Notes under the pieces: generated by a model
Seen by the model: the letters and a program-made list of their open reading frames with translations, nothing else
What the model was told of the DNA's origin: nothing
Databases searched by the model: none
From: Ruminococcus flavefaciens MA2007
Lineage (GTDB): Bacteria > Bacillota > Clostridia > Oscillospirales > Ruminococcaceae
Assembly: GCF_000621845.1 (NCBI RefSeq)
Contig: NZ_JHXF01000010.1
Coordinates: 62,001-126,000, forward strand
Length of the DNA: 64,000 nt
Reading direction: 5' to 3'
Part shown: in pieces, positions 1-7,240 of the stretch
How the letters are laid out: each line of letters begins with the position of its first letter
Position numbering within the stretch: position 1 is the stretch's first letter
Program-made: the position numbers and the translations under genes

Positions 1-408
1 GTGGCTTACTATCACACAGACACGGTTCAGAGCGGAAACGACCTTATAATCTCGGGTTATGTTCCTGCACTTCTCAATGGTGAAAGAGTAAATCTTATCG
101 TTCAGTTTGTAAATGATGACAACGGAACTATCGTCGGTGCTTCAACAGACTATGTAGGCGGCGAGACAGAGGCAGTTGCCAAGAACCTCACCGAGATAAA
201 GGCAGGGGACAAGCTTGACTTTATCTGCGATTACTACGACTATGATATGAACTATCAGGACAGCTACATGATCGGAGATCAGGTAACTGTTACCGATAAT
301 CTGACCATAAGCAACACAAGCGTAGGAAAAGGCTCATGCCATATTCTCTATCGTTTCTCTGATATCTACAATCAGAACTACTGGTCAGAACCTATAGTTA
401 TAGACTAA
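1..408 (+). CDS. C-terminal part of a clostripain-like (peptidase C11 family) protein, 5' truncated by the window
   Basis: The reading frame is open from the first base, so the gene very probably starts upstream; the GTG at position 1 has no visible ribosome site. The 135 residues are beta-rich and acidic, with aromatic-acidic stretches (CDYYDYD, YRFSDIYNQNYW) that I recall from the C-terminal region of clostripain-like C11 cysteine peptidases of Ruminococcus. The catalytic His/Cys region would lie outside the window, so no activity can be read here. In these proteins this region follows the caspase-fold domain and is thought to be an accessory surface domain. The gene ends just before a shared terminator and faces the GH43 gene. 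Family assignment is by recollection of sequence style, hence moderate confidence. Confidence 0.5.
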   Translation: MAYYHTDTVQSGNDLIISGYVPALLNGERVNLIVQFVNDDNGTIVGASTDYVGGETEAVAKNLTEIKAGDKLDFICDYYDYDMNYQDSYMIGDQVTVTDNLTISNTSVGKGSCHILYRFSDIYNQNYWSEPIVID

Positions 409-414
409 AAATCA

Positions 415-442
415 AGAGCAGTCCATGCGGACTGCTCTTTTT
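415..442. terminator. Shared rho-independent terminator
   Basis: A perfect 10-bp stem (agagcagtcc / ggactgctct) with a four-base loop is followed by a T run on the plus strand. On the minus strand it is followed by a shorter T-rich tract. It lies between two converging genes and probably serves both. Confidence 0.8.
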
Positions 443-447
443 GCATA

Positions 448-3201
448 TTATTGTTTTATAAGAAGTTTTCTGAGCCCCACAACATCAAATACATCAACAT
501 TGCCGTCCTCATTTATATCGGCGTTGGAGCTGTTTGTCAGCTTGCCTGCACCGAGAATATATTTCTGGAGCATTACCAGATCTGCGGTATTCATAGCACC
601 GTCGCCATTCACATCGCCCTTTACGGTGAGAACAATTTCTTCGGGAATAGCAGGCTCAAGAACGAATTTCTGAGTATCCGCTCCCGTGAAGCTGTTCACA
701 TTAAAACTTGCTTCTTCCGTTGAGCTGTTCTTGTCGATCTCGACACAGCTTTCGTTCAGGAGCAGTGAATAGCTGCCGTCTTTGTTGCAGATGACTTTGA
801 ACTTCTGATTATCCGTATCCTTAGCCTCTTCGACAACGAGTTTGTTTGAGCTGTTTACGGCAAGTGCCTGCCCCTTTTGATTCTTGACAGCATAGCTTCC
901 GTCGCTGAGTTTTGTGAAGCTCCATATCTGATCGTTGAGAGTAAAAGGCATTTTTCCTGTACTGTCAGGCTGTACAGAGACTCCTTTTGCGTCAAACTGG
1001 ACAACATTACCCTTCATATCGAATACAAACTGTTTGCTGTCGATGCTGCGTATCATGTAATTACCATCGGTTATCTGAGGGTGAACAGGGGAAAGGCTCC
1101 ACAGCTGACAGCCGCCCTCCCAGTAATTCCACTGATTTACGTTGCCCCCGTTTTCCTTTGACCATTCATATACATCAAGTCCGCCTGTATCATTGGAGCA
1201 CTTGGACACGATACCGTAATCAGAGCCGCATTTCTTTATCTTGAAGAGCTGATTGTCCTTGCCTGTGTACTTCTGGAGCTCTATATTTACGCCGTCGTCT
1301 GCGGAGCTTTGAGCCGCTGCGATACACATGGACTCGTCGCCTACTGAAACTATCTTGCAGTAATCCTTGTCAACTGCAATGATACGCCACTGCTGAGCCC
1401 AGCTGCTGTTGCGTTCCCACTGCTGGATATTAGTGCCCTCGTCAAGCTTTCCGTTGGGCAGGTCTATCGCCATGTTGCTGTTCTGGTTTATGATATAGTA
1501 GAGGACACCGCTGAGAAGCTCCGTTCCGCTGAGCTTTACCGCAGCGCCGCTGCCGCTTACTGTATCAGCCTTATTTATGAGCTGTGAGTTTTTGTCGGTA
1601 AAATCGGCAAGTCCCGAACGCTCTGACCCGCTGAACTGTTTGGTCTGAACGCCCCATATTGTCTGGTTGTTGCTGCCAACAGCGGTAAATGACATTACCT
1701 TTTTGCCGTTTTCGTCCTTTGCAGCAAGGAAATAGCCTGTATATACCTGATTTCCGATAGTAATTACAGCTGCGGAGTTATCCTGCACCTGCGACCATTT
1801 TCCTGTAACAGAGCCGCTGATAGTTCCGTCAGCGATGAGCTTTATACTGCTGTAATTGATTATTTTTCCGTCAGTTGAGCTGCCGTGATTGATGAATTCG
1901 TAATCACCGACGATATCCTCTTCATTGTAGCCTGTCTCGGAGATAACGTCTCCTGCGTATTCATATGGAGCAACAACAGGCCAGCCTTGCTCGTTGAAAT
2001 ACATAGAGTGGACTCTTACCTCATGGAACTCAGCTCCGTCGTCAAAACGTGTATGATAGACAAGATACCACTTTCCGTCATCATCTTTCAGTACGGAGTT
2101 GTGACCGCACGCCATATAAGCCTTGCTAAGTGAGCTGAACTTATAATTTCCCATGACTTTTAGTCCTGTTGAGTCAAGATTGGGATTAGTGGGAAGTACA
2201 GCCTGTCTGCCCGCAGGATCGGTGAATGGTCCCAAAGGTGATGTGGAACGGAAAACACGCATATTATAGCCGCCTGTTGAGGTAAGTCCACCGAATGTCA
2301 CCCACAGATAATAGTAGCCTGTTTCGGCGTTATACTCAATGAACGGACCTTCGCCTGATTTGCCGTAGCCTCCTGATATCTTTGTACCGAAATAGCTGTC
2401 TACCATTCTTCCGTCAGCGGTCTGACCTGTTTTCGGGTGGATGCACTGACCTGTTTTAGGATCGATTTCCAGAGTAAAGATACCGCCCGACCACGAACCG
2501 TAGCACATATACATTTTACCGTCGGTATCATAATATATAGTCGGATCAATTGCATTAGGGAAGAGCTGGTTATTGAAGTTATTCTTATTGAACCAGCTGT
2601 TATTGAATGTGACCTGTCCCTGAGCTATAAGCTCGTCTACATTTGTGGAGGTGTATTTGCGGTTGACGTTCTTGGTATTGCTTGTGGCATAGCTGTCGTT
2701 GTTTGTGAAACCTGAGTAGATGAGGGTATCCACAAAGGTGTAGGGACCTTCGATATTCTTTGAAGCGGCATAAGCAATTACCGAGCGCATATAGGTAGAC
2801 GATGTACAGAAGTACATGAGGTATGCGCCCTTGCTGCCGTCTTTATTTATATAATCGGCATCCCAAACAACATCGGGAGCCCATACTGCAAAGCCGCCGA
2901 CGCAGTCCTCAAGGTTTTCACCTGCCCAGTCAAAGGATTTTTTCAGATTCTGCGAGAGGTTTCCGAACTCCACGTTATTTGTGGTTGCATAGCCGTTAGA
3001 GAAGCGTTTCCAGTTCTGGAGGTCGCTGGATTTGGCAGCTTCGATATGAGAGCCGAAAACATAGTAGGTGCTTTTGTCCTTGACGATTGAGGGATCGTGG
3101 ACAGAGACACGAGCGCCGCCTGCAGCAGTTGAGAGACCTGTCATGGCAGGGAGCATAAGGCAGGCAGAGAGGGCTGCCGCCATAAATTTTTTGATTTTCA
3201 T
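448..3201 (-). CDS. Secreted GH43 arabinanase-type glycoside hydrolase with ricin-type CBM13 and dockerin modules
   Basis: This is a predicted extracellular arabinan-degrading enzyme of about 917 residues. A signal peptide (KIKK, then a hydrophobic stretch to about residue 26) precedes a five-bladed GH43 domain. Asp36 in VHDPS is the expected catalytic base, the AIDPTIYYD motif near 220 holds the pKa-modulating Asp, and Glu in SGEGPF near 285 is the expected acid. A beta-barrel domain typical of the C-terminus of two-domain GH43 arabinanases follows (about 425-530). Next come one clear and one weaker ricin-like (CBM13) repeat region (about 560-830) and a dockerin with two calcium loops (GDVNGDGAMNTAD and ADINEDGNVDVFD) at the end. 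The start is the ATG at 3201, preceded by GGAGG with 8-nt spacing; an in-frame TTG further upstream lies inside that ribosome site. Substrate is inferred from domain order. Confidence 0.88.
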   Translation of the reverse strand: MKIKKFMAAALSACLMLPAMTGLSTAAGGARVSVHDPSIVKDKSTYYVFGSHIEAAKSSDLQNWKRFSNGYATTNNVEFGNLSQNLKKSFDWAGENLEDCVGGFAVWAPDVVWDADYINKDGSKGAYLMYFCTSSTYMRSVIAYAASKNIEGPYTFVDTLIYSGFTNNDSYATSNTKNVNRKYTSTNVDELIAQGQVTFNNSWFNKNNFNNQLFPNAIDPTIYYDTDGKMYMCYGSWSGGIFTLEIDPKTGQCIHPKTGQTADGRMVDSYFGTKISGGYGKSGEGPFIEYNAETGYYYLWVTFGGLTSTGGYNMRVFRSTSPLGPFTDPAGRQAVLPTNPNLDSTGLKVMGNYKFSSLSKAYMACGHNSVLKDDDGKWYLVYHTRFDDGAEFHEVRVHSMYFNEQGWPVVAPYEYAGDVISETGYNEEDIVGDYEFINHGSSTDGKIINYSSIKLIADGTISGSVTGKWSQVQDNSAAVITIGNQVYTGYFLAAKDENGKKVMSFTAVGSNNQTIWGVQTKQFSGSERSGLADFTDKNSQLINKADTVSGSGAAVKLSGTELLSGVLYYIINQNSNMAIDLPNGKLDEGTNIQQWERNSSWAQQWRIIAVDKDYCKIVSVGDESMCIAAAQSSADDGVNIELQKYTGKDNQLFKIKKCGSDYGIVSKCSNDTGGLDVYEWSKENGGNVNQWNYWEGGCQLWSLSPVHPQITDGNYMIRSIDSKQFVFDMKGNVVQFDAKGVSVQPDSTGKMPFTLNDQIWSFTKLSDGSYAVKNQKGQALAVNSSNKLVVEEAKDTDNQKFKVICNKDGSYSLLLNESCVEIDKNSSTEEASFNVNSFTGADTQKFVLEPAIPEEIVLTVKGDVNGDGAMNTADLVMLQKYILGAGKLTNSSNADINEDGNVDVFDVVGLRKLLIKQ

Positions 3202-3234
3202 TTTAGTATCCTCCAATAGAAATTTGTTGATAAT

Positions 3235-3263
3235 ATTATAGACTTTTTTGGCGGATTTGTCAA
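3235..3263 (-). promoter_or_regulatory. Sigma-A promoter of the GH43 gene
   Basis: On the minus strand a perfect TTGACA (3258-3263) and TATAAT (3235-3240) are separated by 17 bp. The GH43 ATG lies about 30 bases downstream. No operator-like repeat is obvious next to it. Confidence 0.8.
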
Positions 3264-3395
3264 TAAATCTGCGGTGTACAAAAGTGTTCTCAATATCAAA
3301 AATAATGCTTAAACAGGGCTGATAAGACTGCTTTACATATTTATTCTCAAAGTTAAGACCTGCATTGCAATAGACTCTGGTTTTACATTATACTA

Positions 3396-3424
3396 TTGGA
3401 ATGAACACTAAACTGTGCTATAAT
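3396..3424 (+). promoter_or_regulatory. Sigma-A promoter of the EamA transporter gene
   Basis: TTGGAA (3396-3401) and TATAAT (3419-3424) have a 17-bp spacer. The transporter's ribosome site (aaggagc) and ATG follow within 32 bases. This promoter is divergent from the GH43 promoter across about 130 bp. Confidence 0.75.
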
Positions 3425-3455
3425 AGTTCTCGTATTATGTTTTAAGGAGCTTTTT

Positions 3456-4394
3456 ATGAAAGACGGTTCTGTATTGACAAAGAAAACAGTGGTTTTGCCG
3501 CTGACATTGCTGTGCTGTCTGCTGTGGGGCAGTGCTTTCCCGTGCATAAAGTTAGGTTACGGATTTTCGGCTATCACTTCCGAGGATACATATTCTCAGA
3601 TGCTCTACGCAGGTCTCAGGTTTACAGGCGCAGGTATTCTGGCACTTCTGATAGGCAGTGTTATAGCTCGTAAGCCGCTTATCCCTCATGCCGATGAAGT
3701 GTCGAAGGTCATGAAGCTTTCGCTGTTCCAGACCATACTTCAATATACATTCTTTTATATCGGACTTGCCCGAAGCACAGGCATGAAGAGCTCGGTAATA
3801 ACTGCTTCAAATGTTTTCCTTTCAATACTGGTGGCGGCACTTATATTCAAAACGGAAAAGCTCACTTTCCGTAAGATATCAGGCTGTATCGTCGGTTTTT
3901 CGGGAGTTGTTCTCATTAATCTCAGCGGAATGAGCGGCGGATTTCGGCTGACAGGCGAGGGATTTGTGTTTTTGTCGGCACTTTCTTATGCTTTTTCGGC
4001 AGCCTTGATAAAGCGCTATTCTGCTAAACACGATCCTGTAATGCTCAGCGGCTGGCAGTTCATATTCGGTGGGATAGTCATGACGGCTATTGGCTTGATA
4101 TGCGGCGGCAGGATAACTGTTATTAATACAAATGGAGTCCTTATGCTGCTCTATCTTGCCTTTGTGTCGGCGGCGGCTTTTTCCATATGGGGAACCCTTC
4201 TGAAGCATAATCCTGTTTCAACTATATCGGTTTTTGGCTTTATGAACCCTGTTTTCGGAGTAATACTCTCTTTTTTGCTCCTGTCGGAAAGAAGCGCCGC
4301 AGGACCTCTCGTGGTATGCGCTTCACTGCTGCTTGTAGCATCGGGAATCATTATAGTAAATACTTCTGTTCACAAAAAATCAACTTTAATTTAA
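3456..4394 (+). CDS. EamA/DMT-superfamily metabolite exporter
   Basis: This 312-residue integral membrane protein has about ten hydrophobic segments arranged as two EamA repeats (about 12-155 and 165-305), the normal length for the drug/metabolite transporter superfamily. The first helix carries the LLWGSAFPCIKLGY motif near residue 20, typical of EamA proteins. Members export amino acids, purines or other small molecules across the cytoplasmic membrane; no substrate can be read from the sequence. It has its own promoter and an aaggagc ribosome site five bases before ATG. A small lipoprotein gene follows 57 bases later without an evident promoter or terminator between them, so the two may be co-transcribed. 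Confidence 0.85.
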   Translation: MKDGSVLTKKTVVLPLTLLCCLLWGSAFPCIKLGYGFSAITSEDTYSQMLYAGLRFTGAGILALLIGSVIARKPLIPHADEVSKVMKLSLFQTILQYTFFYIGLARSTGMKSSVITASNVFLSILVAALIFKTEKLTFRKISGCIVGFSGVVLINLSGMSGGFRLTGEGFVFLSALSYAFSAALIKRYSAKHDPVMLSGWQFIFGGIVMTAIGLICGGRITVINTNGVLMLLYLAFVSAAAFSIWGTLLKHNPVSTISVFGFMNPVFGVILSFLLLSERSAAGPLVVCASLLLVASGIIIVNTSVHKKSTLI

Positions 4395-4451
4395 GATTTA
4401 TTTAAGGTTCCTATTTTACAATAAAAGCAACAAGGAGAGGGGGAATCGGTA

Positions 4452-4634
4452 ATGAAAAAGCTATTTCTTATTCTTACATTATGCGGGATCCTTGTCTCAA
4501 TGAGCGGCTGCGGCACAGAGCCTGTAATTGATAATGAGGACGAAGCTGTCAACGGTTCGGTAATCTACGTATCTCCTGCCGATGGTACGACGCAGGCAAA
4601 TGTTTCACCTGTAAGAAATACAGCTGAGGCATGA
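4452..4634 (+). CDS. Small predicted lipoprotein, 60 aa
   Basis: A 60-residue product starts with a lipoprotein signal peptide: MKKLF, a hydrophobic core, and the lipobox SMSGC with Cys20 as the lipidation site. The mature part is only about 40 residues, acidic and Ser/Thr/Pro rich, with no recognisable domain. A purine-rich ribosome site (aaggagaggggg) precedes the ATG. A strong terminator follows at once, so the unit ends here and the downstream response regulator is separate. Possible roles include a processed peptide or a small envelope-anchored factor; nothing in the sequence selects between them. The combination of lipobox, ribosome site and terminator makes it a real gene despite its length. 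Confidence 0.7.
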   Translation: MKKLFLILTLCGILVSMSGCGTEPVIDNEDEAVNGSVIYVSPADGTTQANVSPVRNTAEA

Positions 4635-4654
4635 ACACAAATAATAATTCAGAT

Positions 4655-4687
4655 AAAAGCAGCTTTTATAGCTGCTTTTATTTTTTC
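4655..4687 (+). terminator. Rho-independent terminator after the small lipoprotein gene
   Basis: The stem aaaagcagct / agctgctttt (4655-4664 and 4670-4679) has a 5-base loop and is followed by A and six T. It separates the lipoprotein gene from the two-component system. Confidence 0.8.
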
Positions 4688-4694
4688 GTTGCAT

Positions 4695-4722
4695 TTTTCA
4701 GGCAGATGTGTTATTATATAAT
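4695..4722 (+). promoter_or_regulatory. Probable promoter of the OmpR-type two-component system
   Basis: TATAAT at 4717-4722 is preceded, with 16-bp spacing, by a weak -35 (ttttca, 4695-4700). A TTGCAT lies slightly too far upstream. A start near 4729 would exclude the ATG at 4721 as the start codon of the regulator. Confidence 0.5.
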
Positions 4723-4753
4723 GGACAATTATTCAGAACGGAGCTGTATCACC

Positions 4754-5425
4754 TTGAATAGGATATTACTTGTAGAAGATGATAAAGAAATAATCGCTAA
4801 TCTCACCGAATTTCTCACAGGTGAGGGATTCAGCGTCAAAAATGCCAACGGACAGACAAAGGCTCTGGAAATGGTGGAGAACGAGAGCTTTGACCTTGTG
4901 CTGCTTGATGTCTCTCTTGCAGAGGGCAACGGCTTTGCAGTCTGTTCGGCTATAAAGGCTAATACCTGTATCCCTGTTATTTTCCTTACTGCTTCGGGAG
5001 ACGAATTCAGCACGGTAACAGGCTTTGACCTCGGCGCTGATGACTATATAGCAAAGCCATTCCGTCCCCGAGAGCTTGTTTCACGTATCAAGAACGTACT
5101 GCGCCTTACAGGCAGTACAGGCTCTGTAACTCAGCTTGGAGATGTGCTTGTTGACACCGTAAAAGGAACAGCCAGCAAAAACGGCAGGGATCTGTTCCTT
5201 TCAGCTCTTGAATACAGACTACTGCTGGTTTTCATCAATAACAGGGGAGCTGTTATGACAAGAACTAAGCTTTTAGAGTCAATATGGGATATAGCAGGAG
5301 AATTTGTCAATGACAATACACTTACAGTTTATATCAAGCGCCTGCGTGAGAAAATAGAGGACGATCCTGCAAATCCGACAATAATCAAGACCGTAAGAGG
5401 TATTGGATACAGGGTAGACTTATGA
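4754..5425 (+). CDS. OmpR/PhoB-family response regulator
   Basis: This is a 223-residue DNA-binding response regulator. The N-terminal receiver begins RILLVEDD with the acidic pair, the phospho-acceptor Asp lies in LVLLDVSL near residue 52, and the switch Thr and Lys are in FLTAS and AKPF. A C-terminal winged helix ends with the typical TLTVYIKRLREKIE and RGIGYR motifs. I choose the TTG at 4754 because the family starts at this point, GGAG lies 10 nt upstream, and the earlier ATG at 4721 overlaps the -10 box; the frame is open back to 4631, inside the previous gene. The kinase gene overlaps by four bases (ATGA). With the ABC transporter downstream it resembles peptide-antibiotic sensing and resistance modules. 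Confidence 0.9.
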   Translation: MNRILLVEDDKEIIANLTEFLTGEGFSVKNANGQTKALEMVENESFDLVLLDVSLAEGNGFAVCSAIKANTCIPVIFLTASGDEFSTVTGFDLGADDYIAKPFRPRELVSRIKNVLRLTGSTGSVTQLGDVLVDTVKGTASKNGRDLFLSALEYRLLLVFINNRGAVMTRTKLLESIWDIAGEFVNDNTLTVYIKRLREKIEDDPANPTIIKTVRGIGYRVDL

Positions 5426-6429
5426 GAAATCTGCTTAGAAATTCGGAGATACTCTCTTCTTTCACTATATATACGGTTTTGTCATTGATAACCGTTGTGG
5501 GAGCGTATCTTTACGACAGAAAGCTTGCTTTGCCGGCACTTTTCGTTTGCGCAGTATTCACAGTCATACATATGAACTGTATCTATATCCGCTACAAGCG
5601 AATTTCAAAGCTTTCGGCTGACATTGACAGGATACTTCACGGAGAAGAGGATATACATTTTGAGAATTATTCCGAGGGAGATATAGGACTGCTTCAAAGT
5701 GAGGTCTACAAGATGACAGTTCGTCTTCGTGAACAGCAGAGCAAGCTTATGGATGAAAAAGTCAGCCTTGCCGACCTTCTTGCAGATATATCACACCAGA
5801 TAAGAACTCCGCTCACATCAATAAATATACTTGTCTCCATGTTATCCGAGCCCGACCTTACATACGAAAAGCGTGAACAGCTCGTACATAAGCTCTACGG
5901 ACTTCTTTCGCGTATCGACTGGCTTATTACTGCGCTGCTGAAGATGTCAAAGCTTGACGCAGGAACTATCAGGTTCCACAGCGAGGATATAAGTATGCAG
6001 GAGCTTCTTGACAAAGCCTGTATGCCTGTCCGCGTGCCTATTGAGCTCCGTGGTCAGGAGCTTATTATAGAAGCCGAGGGCGAGCTGAGCTGTGATGTGG
6101 CGTGGAGCTGCGAGGCTATCGGCAACATCGTGAAAAACTGCATGGAGCACACTCCCGACAGCGGTACTATAAAGGTCTGCGGCAAGAGAAATCCTCTTTA
6201 CTCCGAGATAGTCATTACCGACAGCGGCAGCGGCATCTCGGCTGAGGACCTGCCTCATATATTCGAGCGATTCTATAAGGGCAGAACTTCCGAGGACAAG
6301 GGCGGCTTCGGTATCGGACTTGCTCTTGCAAGAATGATAGTCACAGAGCAGAACGGCACGCTAAAGGCTGAAAACGCACCGGACGGCGGAGCTATGTTTA
6401 CCATGAGATTCTATGAATCTACCGTATAA
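5422..6429 (+). CDS. Sensor histidine kinase partner of the OmpR-type regulator
   Basis: This 335-residue membrane kinase has two N-terminal transmembrane helices (about 13-30 and 37-55) joined by a very short loop. It therefore has almost no extracellular sensor, as in intramembrane-sensing (BceS-like) kinases. A linker region follows, then the HisKA box with the phospho-acceptor His in DISHQIRTPLTS near residue 124. The HATPase domain has the N box (IVKNCMEHT), G1 (DSGSGIS), the F box (IFERFYKG) and G2 (GFGIGLALA). It overlaps the regulator gene by four bases and is closed by a hairpin terminator. Sensing through the adjacent ABC transporter is inferred from the short loop and the neighbourhood. 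Confidence 0.88.
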   Translation: MRNLLRNSEILSSFTIYTVLSLITVVGAYLYDRKLALPALFVCAVFTVIHMNCIYIRYKRISKLSADIDRILHGEEDIHFENYSEGDIGLLQSEVYKMTVRLREQQSKLMDEKVSLADLLADISHQIRTPLTSINILVSMLSEPDLTYEKREQLVHKLYGLLSRIDWLITALLKMSKLDAGTIRFHSEDISMQELLDKACMPVRVPIELRGQELIIEAEGELSCDVAWSCEAIGNIVKNCMEHTPDSGTIKVCGKRNPLYSEIVITDSGSGISAEDLPHIFERFYKGRTSEDKGGFGIGLALARMIVTEQNGTLKAENAPDGGAMFTMRFYESTV

Positions 6430-6441
6430 TATGCAGTAGTT

Positions 6442-6468
6442 AGGGCGCACATCGTGCGTCCTTGTTTT
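6442..6468 (+). terminator. Hairpin terminator after the sensor kinase
   Basis: Stem agggcgcac / gtgcgtcct (one G-T pair) with an atc loop is followed by tgtttta. The T run is imperfect, so some readthrough into the ABC genes is possible. Confidence 0.6.
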
Positions 6469-6470
6469 AT

Positions 6471-6515
6471 GTGACGTTTTTGTTATTTTAAAGTCACCGT
6501 ACAGTCATATTGACA
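6471..6515 (+). promoter_or_regulatory. Inverted-repeat regulatory region upstream of the ABC transporter genes
   Basis: GTGAC (6471-6475) and GTCAC (6493-6497) form an inverted repeat with 17-bp spacing. GTCA-TAT-TGAC (6504-6514) forms a second, compact one overlapping a perfect TTGACA (6510-6515). No good -10 box stands 17 bp downstream of that TTGACA. The layout resembles a response-regulator target before an ABC exporter; direct binding is inference. Confidence 0.4.
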
Positions 6516-6556
6516 TGATAGAATATGTACATAAACCAAGAAAAGGAGCACTTACC

Positions 6557-7240
6557 ATGGAGATACTCAGAGTTGAAAATTTATGCAAGGTATACGGCAG
6601 CGGCGAAAATGAAGTTCACGCACTTGACAATGTGAGCTTTTCGGTTGAAAAGGGCGAGTTTATCGCAATAATCGGTCCTTCGGGTTCGGGAAAGTCCACT
6701 TTGCTTCATATACTCGGCGGAGTTGACAAGCCTACATCGGGCAAGGTATTCATGGACGGCAAGGACGTCTATGCGCAGAATGATGAACAGCTTGCCATAT
6801 TCCGCCGCAGACAGGTCGGACTTATATATCAGTTCTACAATCTTATACCTGTTCTCAATGTCACAGAGAATATCACGCTTCCAGTACTTATGGATGGTCA
6901 GCAGGTAAATGACGACAGACTTAACGAGCTTATAGCAACACTTAAACTTAAAGGCAGAGAGAATCATCTTCCTAATCAGCTTTCAGGAGGTCAGCAGCAG
7001 AGAGTATCTATCGGCAGAGCGCTGATGAATGCTCCTGCGGTAGTACTTGCAGACGAGCCTACAGGAAATCTCGACAGCAAGAACAGTCAGGAGATAGTAG
7101 ACCTGTTAAAGCTATCGAATCAGAAATACAACCAGACGCTCATTATCATTACTCATGATGAGAATATCGCATTGCAGGCAGACCGTATACTCGCTATCGA
7201 GGACGGTATCATAACCCGTGACGAGGTGATACGCAAATGA
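6557..7240 (+). CDS. ABC transporter ATP-binding protein (MacB/LolD/BceA type)
   Basis: This is a 227-residue cytoplasmic ATPase. Walker A is GPSGSGKST near residue 41, the Q-loop follows (YQFYNLIPVLNV), the signature is LSGGQQQR, Walker B is VVLADEPTGNLD and the H-loop is IITHD. The TGNLDS run after Walker B is characteristic of the LolD/MacB/FtsE group, which pairs with FtsX-type permeases. The start is ATG 6557, eight or so bases after AAAGGAG; an earlier ATG at 6515 lies in the regulatory region and lacks a ribosome site. The stop overlaps the permease start (ATGA). A function in extruding or sensing membrane-active compounds is suggested by linkage to the two-component system. Confidence 0.9.
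   Translation: MEILRVENLCKVYGSGENEVHALDNVSFSVEKGEFIAIIGPSGSGKSTLLHILGGVDKPTSGKVFMDGKDVYAQNDEQLAIFRRRQVGLIYQFYNLIPVLNVTENITLPVLMDGQQVNDDRLNELIATLKLKGRENHLPNQLSGGQQQRVSIGRALMNAPAVVLADEPTGNLDSKNSQEIVDLLKLSNQKYNQTLIIITHDENIALQADRILAIEDGIITRDEVIRK

Noticed and set aside
4631..4753. Long N-terminal extension of the OmpR-type regulator
   Set aside because: The extra 41 codons run across a terminator and a promoter; the family start coincides with the TTG at 4754.
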